In this document: piece after piece, positions 56,248-63,593 of the stretch | How the letters are laid out: each line of letters starts with the position of its first letter | Numbering within the stretch: the stretch's first letter is position 1 | Assembly (NCBI RefSeq): GCF_016702655.1 | Contig: NZ_JADJDO010000038.1 | Span: 62,001-126,000, forward strand | Length of the DNA: 64,000 nt | Reading direction: 5' to 3' | Origin: Ideonella sp. | Lineage (GTDB): Bacteria; Pseudomonadota; Gammaproteobacteria; Burkholderiales; Burkholderiaceae_C | Translations under genes and position numbers: made by a program | Notes under the pieces: generated by a model | Database searches by the model: none | Told to the model about the DNA's origin: nothing | The model's input: only the letters and a program-made list of their open reading frames with translations

Positions 56248-56566
56248 GGTCGTCGTCCCTCTCTGGCAGCGCCGCATCGCCCGATGCCGCCGAGCACTGC
56301 GGTGGCAACGACCGGGGACTCCCGGCCCGCAACCACGCCTTGCGCGTACGTCACCGGAATGGCCCTCGGCGCCAGAACGGGCCATTCCCTGACGGGTTTT
56401 CGGCCGCCGCGCTGCCGGCTGAAACGCAAATTCGCGCCGCGCTGTGCGGCCGGCGCTTCGAACACGCTTCCCCCACGCAATGCGCAATCCGATTGCAACG
56501 TGTCGAAAGCGGCCGCTGCCCCCCCCCCCCGCAAGCGATGCGCCGCCGGCTTCAGCCGCGTTAGCT
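56248..56566. other. Gene-free stretch with a 12-base C run
   Basis: About 320 bases upstream of the receiver gene. No convincing gene. It contains the homopolymer run of 12 C at 56519-56530, next to the remnant copy of the TPR gene end. Composition is GC-rich but codon structure is lost. Confidence 0.5.
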
Positions 56567-56635
56567 GCGTGCATGCCGGCGGATGCGGCGGGGCGGCTGG
56601 ACGTGGAACTGGCCAGGGCCGAGCTCGAGGATTGA
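56567..56635 (+). pseudogene. Remnant of the TPR gene 3' end (copy B)
   Basis: Encodes ACMPADAAGRLDVELARAELED then TGA, matching the last ~22 residues of the 257-residue TPR protein (ACVPADAAERLDVELARAE...). The bases after the stop (GCGTGGCGGGGCGGTGGGC) are also shared with copy C. The upstream part of the gene is absent. Confidence 0.7.
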
Positions 56636-56815
56636 GGGTGCGGCGCCTGGGCGCGTGGCGGGGCGGTGGGCGCGTCCGCACAATGACTCCAGGTTTCGGA
56701 TCGCGCGACGGATCGCAGGCAAGTCGACCCAGCGCCATCGTCAAGCGGTATCGCCGGGCTGAATGCAGGCATCACAGTACAATGCATGCACTGGATGCGC
56801 AATGGAGAGATGAAG

Positions 56816-57070
56816 ATGGCCATGCTGACAGTCCGCAACCTTCCCGACGAAGTGCACCGCGCCCTGCGCGTGCGGGCCGCCCAGCACGGCCATAGCATGG
56901 AGGCCGAAGTGCGCCAGATTCTGGAGTCCGCCATCAGCCCGCAAGGGCGGGTAAAGCTGGGCTCGCTGCTGGCCGACATGGGGCGGCGGGCCAAGCTGAC
57001 CGAAGAGGAATTTGCCGTCTTCGAGCAGGTGCGCAGCAAGGCCCCGGCCCGCGCGGTGAGCTTCGAATAA
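56816..57070 (+). CDS. fitA: FitA-type ribbon-helix-helix antitoxin
   Basis: An 84-residue antitoxin beginning MAMLTVRNLPDEVHRALRVR (ribbon-helix-helix DNA-binding fold), then GHSMEAEVRQIL and the toxin-wrapping C-terminus (KLGSLLADMGRRAKL). It closely follows Neisseria FitA in layout. ATG 56816 is 6 nt after GGAGAG; in-frame ATGs at 56810 and 56822 are possible. TACAAT at 56778-56783 and the palindrome TGCATGCA at 56783-56790 may be promoter and operator for autorepression. Confidence 0.85.
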   Translation: MAMLTVRNLPDEVHRALRVRAAQHGHSMEAEVRQILESAISPQGRVKLGSLLADMGRRAKLTEEEFAVFEQVRSKAPARAVSFE

Positions 57071-57489
57071 TGATCCTGCTCGACACCAACGTGGTGTCGG
57101 AGCCGCTGCGCCCGGCACCCGACGCCCGCGTGGCCGAGTGGATCGACGCCCAGCCACTGGAAACTCTGTTCCTGTGTGCCATCACGGTCGCCGAACTGCG
57201 CGCCGGCGTGGCGCAACTGCCGGCAGGCAAGCGCCGGGCAGGCTTGCAGGAGAGCCTGGAGACGCGGGTGCTGCCGCTGTTTGCCGGCCGCGTGCTGCCC
57301 TTCGATCTGGGCTGCACCCAAGCCTATGCAGAGCTGATGTCCAGGGCGCGGGCGTCGGGGCTGGCCATTGCCAGCGCCGATGGATACATCGCGGCCATCG
57401 CCGCCGCCAACGGCCTGGCCGTGGCCACGCGCGACACCGTCCCCTTCGAAGCCGCCGGGGCGACGGTGATCAACCCGTGGCTGGGCTGA
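57070..57489 (+). CDS. fitB: FitB-type PIN-domain ribonuclease toxin
   Basis: A 139-residue VapC/FitB toxin that cleaves RNA when free of FitA. The acidic PIN residues are visible: D5 (LLDTNVVSE), E42 (VAELRAG), D104 (ASADGYIAA) and D122 (ATRDTVPF). It ends VINPWLG, like Neisseria FitB. The ATG overlaps the antitoxin stop by one base (TAATG). The module sits between two copies of the TPR gene end. Confidence 0.88.
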   Translation: MILLDTNVVSEPLRPAPDARVAEWIDAQPLETLFLCAITVAELRAGVAQLPAGKRRAGLQESLETRVLPLFAGRVLPFDLGCTQAYAELMSRARASGLAIASADGYIAAIAAANGLAVATRDTVPFEAAGATVINPWLG

Positions 57490-57529
57490 AGGCGCACGCC
57501 GGTTCGCGCCGCGCCCGCACCGAATTGCC

Positions 57530-57640
57530 AAGCGCATGAAGGACGCCGAACAGCTTTGTGCGGACGCGGCGGCGTGCGTGCCGGCAGAAGCAGCGGAGCG
57601 GCTCGACGTGGAGCTGGCGAAGTCCGAGCTCGAGGATTGA
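57530..57640 (+). pseudogene. Remnant of the TPR gene 3' end (copy C)
   Basis: 111 bases, about 80% identical by eye to 55446-55556 and of the same length, encoding KRMKDAEQLCADAAACVPAE and on to SELED then TGA. It begins 40 nt after the fitB stop. There is no start codon context or N-terminal part, so it is a gene remnant. Confidence 0.75.
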
Positions 57641-58004
57641 TGGCGCGGAGGCTGCAAACGTGGCGGGGCGGTGGGCAGCTTTCGGCCTGACCTTGAGATG
57701 CACTGGCCGAACGGCAGGAACAGACTGATTGCTGCCGGCCAGGGCGCGGCGGGCTACACCCGGTAGCGACCCTCGGCTGTCGCCCGCTTCGTGGATTTGA
57801 TCACCACATAGCGGTCACACAGGCTTCCGACAACCACTGCGGTGCTGAGTTCGGCCATATGCGTCCGTGGACGGGCGCGGGAGGAATGTGCATCGAGACT
57901 CACTTGGTATCCAACTGCAGACGCCCTACAGCACGTCTGCCAGCGCGCATACAACCCGCCACGAATTCGCACCAATCGGCGCAGCGTTGATGGATGAACG
58001 GCCC
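57641..58004. other. Accessory stretch without a recognisable gene
   Basis: GC content is lower (about 55-60%) than in the flanks. A minus-strand open frame ends with a peptide around MAELSTAVVVGSLCDRYVVI (about 57860-57770), but codon usage is random-looking and I do not recognise it. Probably degraded foreign DNA together with the following HTH fragment. Confidence 0.45.
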
Positions 58005-58280
58005 TCAACCAAGCTCGCACTGATGAACACTTGCGCGGCTGCATGCTTTCAGCAAGTAACCCACACTCCCGCTGGCTGCATTGGCCCGCGGCCAGCCGCA
58101 TCGCCCCGCGTGGTTTGCGATCGTGGAGTGCGAGCAACCGTGTTTCCTGGCCATTTCGCGCAGAGAAAGCTTGCCCGCAACATAGTCCATCTCGATCGCA
58201 GGCCAGTCGATATCGGAGCGTGTCGCGGCCTGATGCGAAGGCAGCGCGCCCGGCCTCTCGGTCTCATTGCTCCTGCCCAC
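58005..58280 (-). CDS. Phage-like helix-turn-helix protein, probably a fragment
   Basis: A 91-residue frame from GTG 58280 (GGAG upstream). Residues about 22-60 (DIDWPAIEMDYVAGKLSLRE, then ARKHGCSHSTIANHAGRCGW) match the N-terminal DNA-binding segment common in phage terminase small subunits and related proteins. The remaining residues look random, so this is likely a truncated remnant of a phage or mobile-element gene. Lower GC content supports foreign origin. Confidence 0.5.
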   Translation of the reverse strand: MGRSNETERPGALPSHQAATRSDIDWPAIEMDYVAGKLSLREMARKHGCSHSTIANHAGRCGWPRANAASGSVGYLLKACSRASVHQCELG

Positions 58281-58375
58281 TGCAATCTCCCCGATGATTC
58301 GTGCCTGGAACCGCAGGATCCACCATTGCCTTCACGGATCGGCAGGTGGCTTCCTGTGGGTCTGCTGCTGCGCCG

Positions 58376-59356
58376 CTACTCGATCGTCACCTTCGCATCC
58401 TTGACCAGCTTGGCGAACTTCTCGGTCTCACCCTTGATCTGGGCAGCCATCTGATCGACGCTGTTGCCGATCGGCTCGGCGCCGATCTCGTCCATGCGCT
58501 TGCGGAACTCGGGCGACTGGATCACCTTGACCATCTCGGCGTTGAGACGCGCGACGATGTCCTTGGGCGTGGCCGCAGGCGCGAGCACACCGAACCAGGT
58601 GCCGATGTTGAAGCCCTTCAAGCCGGCTTCTTCGAGGGTCGGCACGTCCGGCAGCGCGGCGGAACGCCTGGCCGTGGTCACTGCCAGCGGCCGCAGCTTG
58701 CCGGCCTTGATGTGCGGCAGCACGGGCGTGATGGTGTCGAAGGACATCGTGATCTGGCCGCCGATCAGGTCGCTGGCGAGCGGGCCGCTGCCCTTGTACG
58801 GAATGTGGACGATCTCGGTGCCCGTCAGGTTCTGGAACTGCGTGCCGATCAGATGTTGCGCCGTGCCGTTGCCGTTGGAGCCGTAGGTCAGTTTGCCGGG
58901 TTCCGCCTTCGCCAGCTTGACCAGCTCGGCCACCGTCTTGACCGGGGTGCTGGCGTTGACCACCAACACGTTCGGCACCATCGCGATCGTGGTGATCGGC
59001 GCCAGATCCTTCTGGAAGTCGTAGGGCAGCTTCTTGTAGACGCTGGAGGCGATCGTGTGGTGCACCGCGCCGACCAGCAGCGTGTAGCCGTCCGGCTTGG
59101 ACTTTACGACGTAGTCCGCACCGAGCGTGGCGCCGGCCCCGGGCTTGTTCTCGACGATCACGGTCTGGCCCAGGCTCTGGGTCAACTTCTCGGCGAGGGA
59201 CCGTGCCAACACGTCGTTGGTGCCGCCCGGCGGGAAGGGCACGACCAGGCTGATCGGCTTGCTCGGCCAGGCTTGTGCCATCGCGCTGCCGCCGGACAGG
59301 GCGACGGCCAAGGCCACGACCAGGTGGCGACGGGTGAGGGTGTGAACGTGCTTCAT
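58376..59356 (-). CDS. TctC/Bug-family periplasmic substrate-binding protein
   Basis: A 326-residue exported protein (signal peptide to about AMAQA at 25-29) with the Bug family signature WPSKPISLVVPFPPGGTNDV, IVENKPGAGATLGADYV and GTEIVHIPYKGSGPL. Such receptors bind small carboxylates for tripartite tricarboxylate transporters or sense them. It is the last gene downstream of the tartrate-type operon, after a 143 bp gap, so tartrate or a related acid is the likely ligand. No TctA/TctB genes are in the window. Confidence 0.88.
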   Translation of the reverse strand: MKHVHTLTRRHLVVALAVALSGGSAMAQAWPSKPISLVVPFPPGGTNDVLARSLAEKLTQSLGQTVIVENKPGAGATLGADYVVKSKPDGYTLLVGAVHHTIASSVYKKLPYDFQKDLAPITTIAMVPNVLVVNASTPVKTVAELVKLAKAEPGKLTYGSNGNGTAQHLIGTQFQNLTGTEIVHIPYKGSGPLASDLIGGQITMSFDTITPVLPHIKAGKLRPLAVTTARRSAALPDVPTLEEAGLKGFNIGTWFGVLAPAATPKDIVARLNAEMVKVIQSPEFRKRMDEIGAEPIGNSVDQMAAQIKGETEKFAKLVKDAKVTIE

Positions 59357-59417
59357 GCTTGTCTCCTGGATTTGCGCTGTGTGCGCTGGGTTGGTCTGAA
59401 CTGTAGGGTTCAGCGAG

Positions 59418-59464
59418 GATTCCGAATCACCCTTGAAGTGAATCCGGCGTTAACTTGAATTCAA
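59418..59464 (-). promoter_or_regulatory. Two palindromes upstream of the Bug gene
   Basis: GATTC-C-GAATC at 59418-59428 and TTGAATTCAA at 59455-59464 lie in the AT-richer 143 bp gap before the Bug gene. They may be operators for a catabolic regulator; the type is not known. Confidence 0.35.
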
Positions 59465-59491
59465 CATTAGGGCGGCAATGTTCCGTGCCTA

Positions 59492-59510
59492 CGTTGCGCC
59501 TAGCGCAACG
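59492..59510 (-). terminator. Hairpin over the enolase stop codon
   Basis: CGTTGCGC-CTA-GCGCAACG, a perfect 8 bp stem that includes the TAG stop of the enolase gene in its loop. No T run. It may attenuate transcription before the Bug gene. Confidence 0.4.
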
Positions 59511-60783
59511 AGCGAATGGCAGCGCGCCCTGCGAAGTGCGCCGACGGGCCCAGTTCGGCCTCGATCAACATCAGCCGGTTGTACTTGGCCATACGGTCCG
59601 AGCGGCACAGTGATCCGGTCTTGATCTGCGTCGCCGCCGTGCAGACGCTGAGGTCTGCGATGGTCGTGTCTTCGGTCTCGCCCGAGCGGTTCGAGACCTC
59701 GCTCGCAAAGGCCGCCCGCTTGGCCATCGCGATGGCGGCCAGCGTCTCGGTCAGCGTGCCGATCTGGTTCGGCTTGATCAGGATCGAGTTGCCGGCGCCT
59801 CGCGCGATGCCTTGCTGCAGGATCTCGGTGTTCGTGACGAACAGGTCGTCGCCGACGAGTTGGACACGAGCGCCCAGCCGGGCGGTGAGCAGTTCCCAAC
59901 CGTCCCAGTCGTCTTCGGCCATGCCGTCCTCGATGGTGACGATCGGATAGGCATCGACCCAACGCGCCAGGTAGTCCACGAACTGCGCCGAGTCGAAGCG
60001 CTTGCCTTCAGAGGCCAGCTCGTAGTGGCCGCTCTTGTGGAACTCCGAGCTGGCCACGTCCAGCCCGAGGGCGATGTCGCCGCCAGGCCTGAACCCCGCC
60101 TGTTCGATCGCGGCCAGAATGACTTCGATCGCGGCCTCGTTGGACGGCAGGTCAGGGGCGAAACCGCCTTCATCGCCGACCGCAGTGGACAGGCGGCGGC
60201 TCTTGAGCAGCGCCTTCAGCGAATGGAAGACTTCCACGCCCCAGCGCATGGCTTCGGAGAAGCGCGATGCACCCACCGGCAGGATCATGAACTCCTGCAT
60301 ATCGACGTTGTTGTCGGCGTGCGCCCCGCCATTGATGATGTTCATCATCGGCAGCGGCAGGCGAGGCTCCCGACCATTGCCGAGGTGCCGGTACAGCGGC
60401 GCTCCCGCCGACGCCGCGGCGGCCTTGGCCTTTGCCAGCGAAACCGCGAGGATCGCGTTGGCCCCCAGTCGCGACTTGGTCGGCGTGCCGTCCAGATCGA
60501 TCATCCGCCGGTCCAGCGCCGCCTGATCTTCGGCGGGCTGCCCGAGCAGCGCCTGCCTCAGCTCGCCGTTGACGTGAGCCACGGCCTTCGTGACGCCCTT
60601 GCCCAGGTAGCGCCGCGGATCGCCGTCGCGCAGTTCCAGGGCCTCTCGCGAGCCGGTGGAAGCGCCCGAAGGCGATGCCGCGAAGCCGCTGGCACCGTCG
60701 GACAGCAGCACCTCGGCAGCGACGGTGGGATTGCCGCGCGAGTCGAGGATCTCGAAACCGCGGACGTGTTGGATGGCTGCCAT
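59500..60783 (-). CDS. eno: Enolase (paralogue in the tartrate-type operon)
   Basis: Converts 2-phosphoglycerate to phosphoenolpyruvate. The 427-residue protein has EILDSRGNPTV, SGASTGSREALELRD, INGGAHADNN, GDEGGFAPD, IEDGMAEDDWDGW, GDDLFVTN and the catalytic lysine in LIKPNQIGTLTET. The usual SHRSGETED reads SNRSGETED: the active-site His (yeast H373) is Asn. It lies 7 nt after pyruvate kinase and looks like a pathway-specific paralogue; a housekeeping eno should exist elsewhere. Confidence 0.9.
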   Translation of the reverse strand: MAAIQHVRGFEILDSRGNPTVAAEVLLSDGASGFAASPSGASTGSREALELRDGDPRRYLGKGVTKAVAHVNGELRQALLGQPAEDQAALDRRMIDLDGTPTKSRLGANAILAVSLAKAKAAAASAGAPLYRHLGNGREPRLPLPMMNIINGGAHADNNVDMQEFMILPVGASRFSEAMRWGVEVFHSLKALLKSRRLSTAVGDEGGFAPDLPSNEAAIEVILAAIEQAGFRPGGDIALGLDVASSEFHKSGHYELASEGKRFDSAQFVDYLARWVDAYPIVTIEDGMAEDDWDGWELLTARLGARVQLVGDDLFVTNTEILQQGIARGAGNSILIKPNQIGTLTETLAAIAMAKRAAFASEVSNRSGETEDTTIADLSVCTAATQIKTGSLCRSDRMAKYNRLMLIEAELGPSAHFAGRAAIRSLR

Positions 60784-60790
60784 GGTGACC

Positions 60791-62209
60791 TCAGTCGATC
60801 TGCGCGATGCGCAGCAGGTTGGTGGAGCCCGGCGTGCCGAAGGGCATGCCGGCGGCTATGACGATGGTCTGGCCCGATTGCGCAAACTGCAGCTTCGCGG
60901 CGGTCTCGACGGCGCGTGCGGTCATGGCGTCGACGTTGTCCACGTCGTTGCAGACGACCGGGCTGACGCCCCACACCAGCGCCAGCCGCCGGGCGGTCTC
61001 GCGCCTGGGCGTCATGCCGATGATCGGCGCGCGGGGCCGCTCGCGCGCCATGCGCAAGGCCGACGAGCCGGAACTGGTGTAGGCCACCATCGCGGCCACA
61101 TCCAGCAGCCCGGCCACCGAACGCGCCGCCCAGCCGATCGCATCGGCGGTTTTCGCGGTCGGTTGGGTGTGTGACGCATCGATCGCGTCGCGGTAGTGCG
61201 GATCGACCTCGGTCCGGGCAATGATGCGGTCCATCATCGCCACCGACTCGACCGGGAACTTGCCCGAGGCCGACTCGGCCGACAGCATCACCGCGTCGGC
61301 GCCGTCGTAGATCGCGGTGGCCACGTCCGAGGCTTCGGCGCGTGTCGGCACCGGGGCGCCGACCATCGACTCCAACATCTGCGTCGCAACGATCACCGGC
61401 TTGCCGAGCCTGCGGCAGGCGCGGACGATGCGCTTCTGGATGGCCGGCACGGCTTCGGCCGGCATTTCGACACCGAGGTCGCCGCGCGCCACCATCACCG
61501 CGTCGGTCACGGCCAGGATCTCATCGAGGCATTCGATCGCCGCAGGCTTCTCCAGCTTGGCGACGATGCCGGCGCGGCCCTGGATGATCGCCTGGGCCTC
61601 GATGATGTCTGCCGCGCGCTGCACGAAGGACAGCGCGACCCAGTCGATGCCCAGGCTCAGGCCGAAGTCGAGATCAGCCCGGTCCTTGTCCGTCATCGCC
61701 GACAGCGGCAGCACGACACCCGGCACGTTGACACCCTTGCGATCAGACAGCATGCCGCCGTTGACGACGCGCGTGTCGGCAAAGTTGGGTCCCGAGTTTT
61801 CGACCTTCAGCCGAAGCCGCCCGTCGTCGAGCAGCAGCTCGGCACCCGGCTTCAGCGCGGCGAAGATCTCCGGGTGCGGCAGCGGCGCGCGAGTGGCATC
61901 ACCGGGCTTCGAGCGGTCGAGATCGAGCCGGAACGATGCACCTACGACCAGCTTCACCGGACCATTGGCGAAGGTGCCGACACGCAGCTTCGGTCCCTGC
62001 AGGTCGAGCAGCACGCCGATCGGGCGACCGATGTCGGCCTCGATCGAGCGGATCAGCGCCAGCCGCTGCTGGTGATCCGCGTGCGTGCCGTGGCTGAAGT
62101 TCAGGCGGAAGACATCGGCACCGGCGCGCACCAGCGCCTCGATGGTGGCGCGGTCGGCACTCGCGGGGCCGAGCGTGGCGACGATCTTGGCGTTGCAGGG
62201 CAGTGGCAT
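60791..62209 (-). CDS. ttuE: Pyruvate kinase, second copy (TtuE-like)
   Basis: A 472-residue pyruvate kinase: AKIVATLGPAS, FRLNFSHGTHADH, LLDLQGPKLRVG, the catalytic lysine in VAKLEKPAAIECLDEI, MVARGDLGVEMP and MLESMVGAPVPTRAE. The C-terminus ends TPGSTNLLRIAQID, different from the copy at the left edge of the window. Its place between glycerate kinase and enolase matches TtuE of tartrate operons, where it completes glycerate conversion to pyruvate. Confidence 0.92.
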   Translation of the reverse strand: MPLPCNAKIVATLGPASADRATIEALVRAGADVFRLNFSHGTHADHQQRLALIRSIEADIGRPIGVLLDLQGPKLRVGTFANGPVKLVVGASFRLDLDRSKPGDATRAPLPHPEIFAALKPGAELLLDDGRLRLKVENSGPNFADTRVVNGGMLSDRKGVNVPGVVLPLSAMTDKDRADLDFGLSLGIDWVALSFVQRAADIIEAQAIIQGRAGIVAKLEKPAAIECLDEILAVTDAVMVARGDLGVEMPAEAVPAIQKRIVRACRRLGKPVIVATQMLESMVGAPVPTRAEASDVATAIYDGADAVMLSAESASGKFPVESVAMMDRIIARTEVDPHYRDAIDASHTQPTAKTADAIGWAARSVAGLLDVAAMVAYTSSGSSALRMARERPRAPIIGMTPRRETARRLALVWGVSPVVCNDVDNVDAMTARAVETAAKLQFAQSGQTIVIAAGMPFGTPGSTNLLRIAQID

Positions 62210-62212
62210 GGG

Positions 62213-63496
62213 TCAGGCTCCGATGGAAGGGCCATCGATGACGATGGCCCGGAAGTCGTTCACGTTGGTCAGGGTCGGGCCAGTGACCACCGAGTCGCTG
62301 AGCGCCTCGAAGAAGCCGTGCCCGTCGTTGTCGTCCAGACGCTCTCGCGGTCGTAGGCCCTGCGCCCAGGCGCGGATCAGCGTGTCCGGTGCCAGCAGCG
62401 CGCCGGCGATCTCTTCCTGGCCGTCGACGCCATCGGTGTCACCGGCCAGCGCATGCACGCCGGGCTCGCTGTTCAGCGCGACCGCCAGCGACAGCAGGAA
62501 CTCGACGTTGCGACCACCCCGCCCTTGGCCGCGCACAGTGACCGCGGTTTCGCCGCCGGACAACAGCACGCAGGGCGCCTTGAAGGGCTGGTTGTGTCGC
62601 GCCACCTGCAGCGTGATGCCGGCCAGCGTCTTGGCGACATCGCGGGCCTCGCCCTCGATCGCGTCGCCGAGGATGTGGGGTGTGAGGCCGACATCCCGCG
62701 CCACGGCGGCCGCCGCTTCCAGGGCCCTCTGCGGTGTGGCGATGAAGCGGGTTTCGATCGGCGGCAGCCGCGGGTCGCCGGGTTTCAGCGTTTCGCCTTC
62801 GCCGCTTTGCAGCAGATCGAGTGCGCGCGGCGGCACCTGGATGGCGTAGCGACGCAGGATGTCCAGCGCGTCGTGGCAGCTGCTCGGGTCCGGAACCGTC
62901 GGCCCGGAGGCGATGTCGATCGGGTCGTCGCCCGGTACGTCGGACAGCAGCAGATTGAGCACCCGCGCCGGATGGCAGGCCGCGGCCAGCCGGCCGCCCT
63001 TGATGGCCGACAGGTGGCGGCGCACACAGTTCATTTCGCCGATGCTGGCGCCGCTGACCAGCAAGGCGCGGTTGATGTCCTGCTTGTCGGCAAGGGTGAG
63101 GCCAGGCAGCGCCAGGGGCAGCAGCGATGAGCCTCCGCCCGAGATCAGACACAGCACCAGGTCGTCGGCTGTCAGCCCTTGCACGAGCTGTAGCAGGCGC
63201 AGGGCGGCTTGCTCGCCGGCCGCATCAGGGACCGGATGCGCGGCTTCGACGATCTCGATGCGCCGGCAAGGCACGGCGTAGCCGTAGCGCGTGACGACCA
63301 GCCCGGACAGCGGGCCTGGCCAGTGGTCCTCGACCGCCTTGGCCATCGCGGCCGATGCCTTGCCGGCGCCGATCACCACCAGCCGGCCCTTCGGCGCGGC
63401 CGGCAGGTGCCGCGGCACGCACAGCGCGGGTTGCGCGGCGGCAATCGCCGCGTCGAACATGGCGCGCAACAGGGCTCGGCGGTCGATGGGTTCCAC
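62213..63496 (-). CDS. ttuD: Glycerate 2-kinase (TtuD/GckA type, MOFRL family)
   Basis: Phosphorylates D-glycerate to 2-phosphoglycerate. The 427-residue class II glycerate kinase has VIGAGKASAAMAKAVE, LCLISGGGSSLLPLAL, KGGRLAAACHPARVLNLLLSDVPGDD, and a C-terminal MOFRL domain (VLLSGGETAVTVRGQGRGGRN and LAGDTDGVDG). Older annotations of ttuD as hydroxypyruvate reductase refer to this family. Only 3 nt separate it from pyruvate kinase. Confidence 0.92.
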   Translation of the reverse strand: MEPIDRRALLRAMFDAAIAAAQPALCVPRHLPAAPKGRLVVIGAGKASAAMAKAVEDHWPGPLSGLVVTRYGYAVPCRRIEIVEAAHPVPDAAGEQAALRLLQLVQGLTADDLVLCLISGGGSSLLPLALPGLTLADKQDINRALLVSGASIGEMNCVRRHLSAIKGGRLAAACHPARVLNLLLSDVPGDDPIDIASGPTVPDPSSCHDALDILRRYAIQVPPRALDLLQSGEGETLKPGDPRLPPIETRFIATPQRALEAAAAVARDVGLTPHILGDAIEGEARDVAKTLAGITLQVARHNQPFKAPCVLLSGGETAVTVRGQGRGGRNVEFLLSLAVALNSEPGVHALAGDTDGVDGQEEIAGALLAPDTLIRAWAQGLRPRERLDDNDGHGFFEALSDSVVTGPTLTNVNDFRAIVIDGPSIGA

Positions 63497-63558
63497 GATG
63501 GCCTCGGCGTGCGGGTCGGCGCCGCGCAGGGCGCGGGCGCTCGGAACTTGGAGGGGAG

Positions 63559-63584
63559 CCCGGCGCCCGCAAAGGCGCGCCGGG
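63559..63584 (-). other. Hairpin between the dehydrogenase and glycerate kinase genes
   Basis: CCCGGCGC (63559-63566) pairs with GCGCCGGG (63577-63584). It is in the 97 bp gap of the operon; no T run, so more likely an mRNA stability or expression-balancing element than a terminator. Confidence 0.35.
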
Positions 63585-63593
63585 TCGGGGCCG

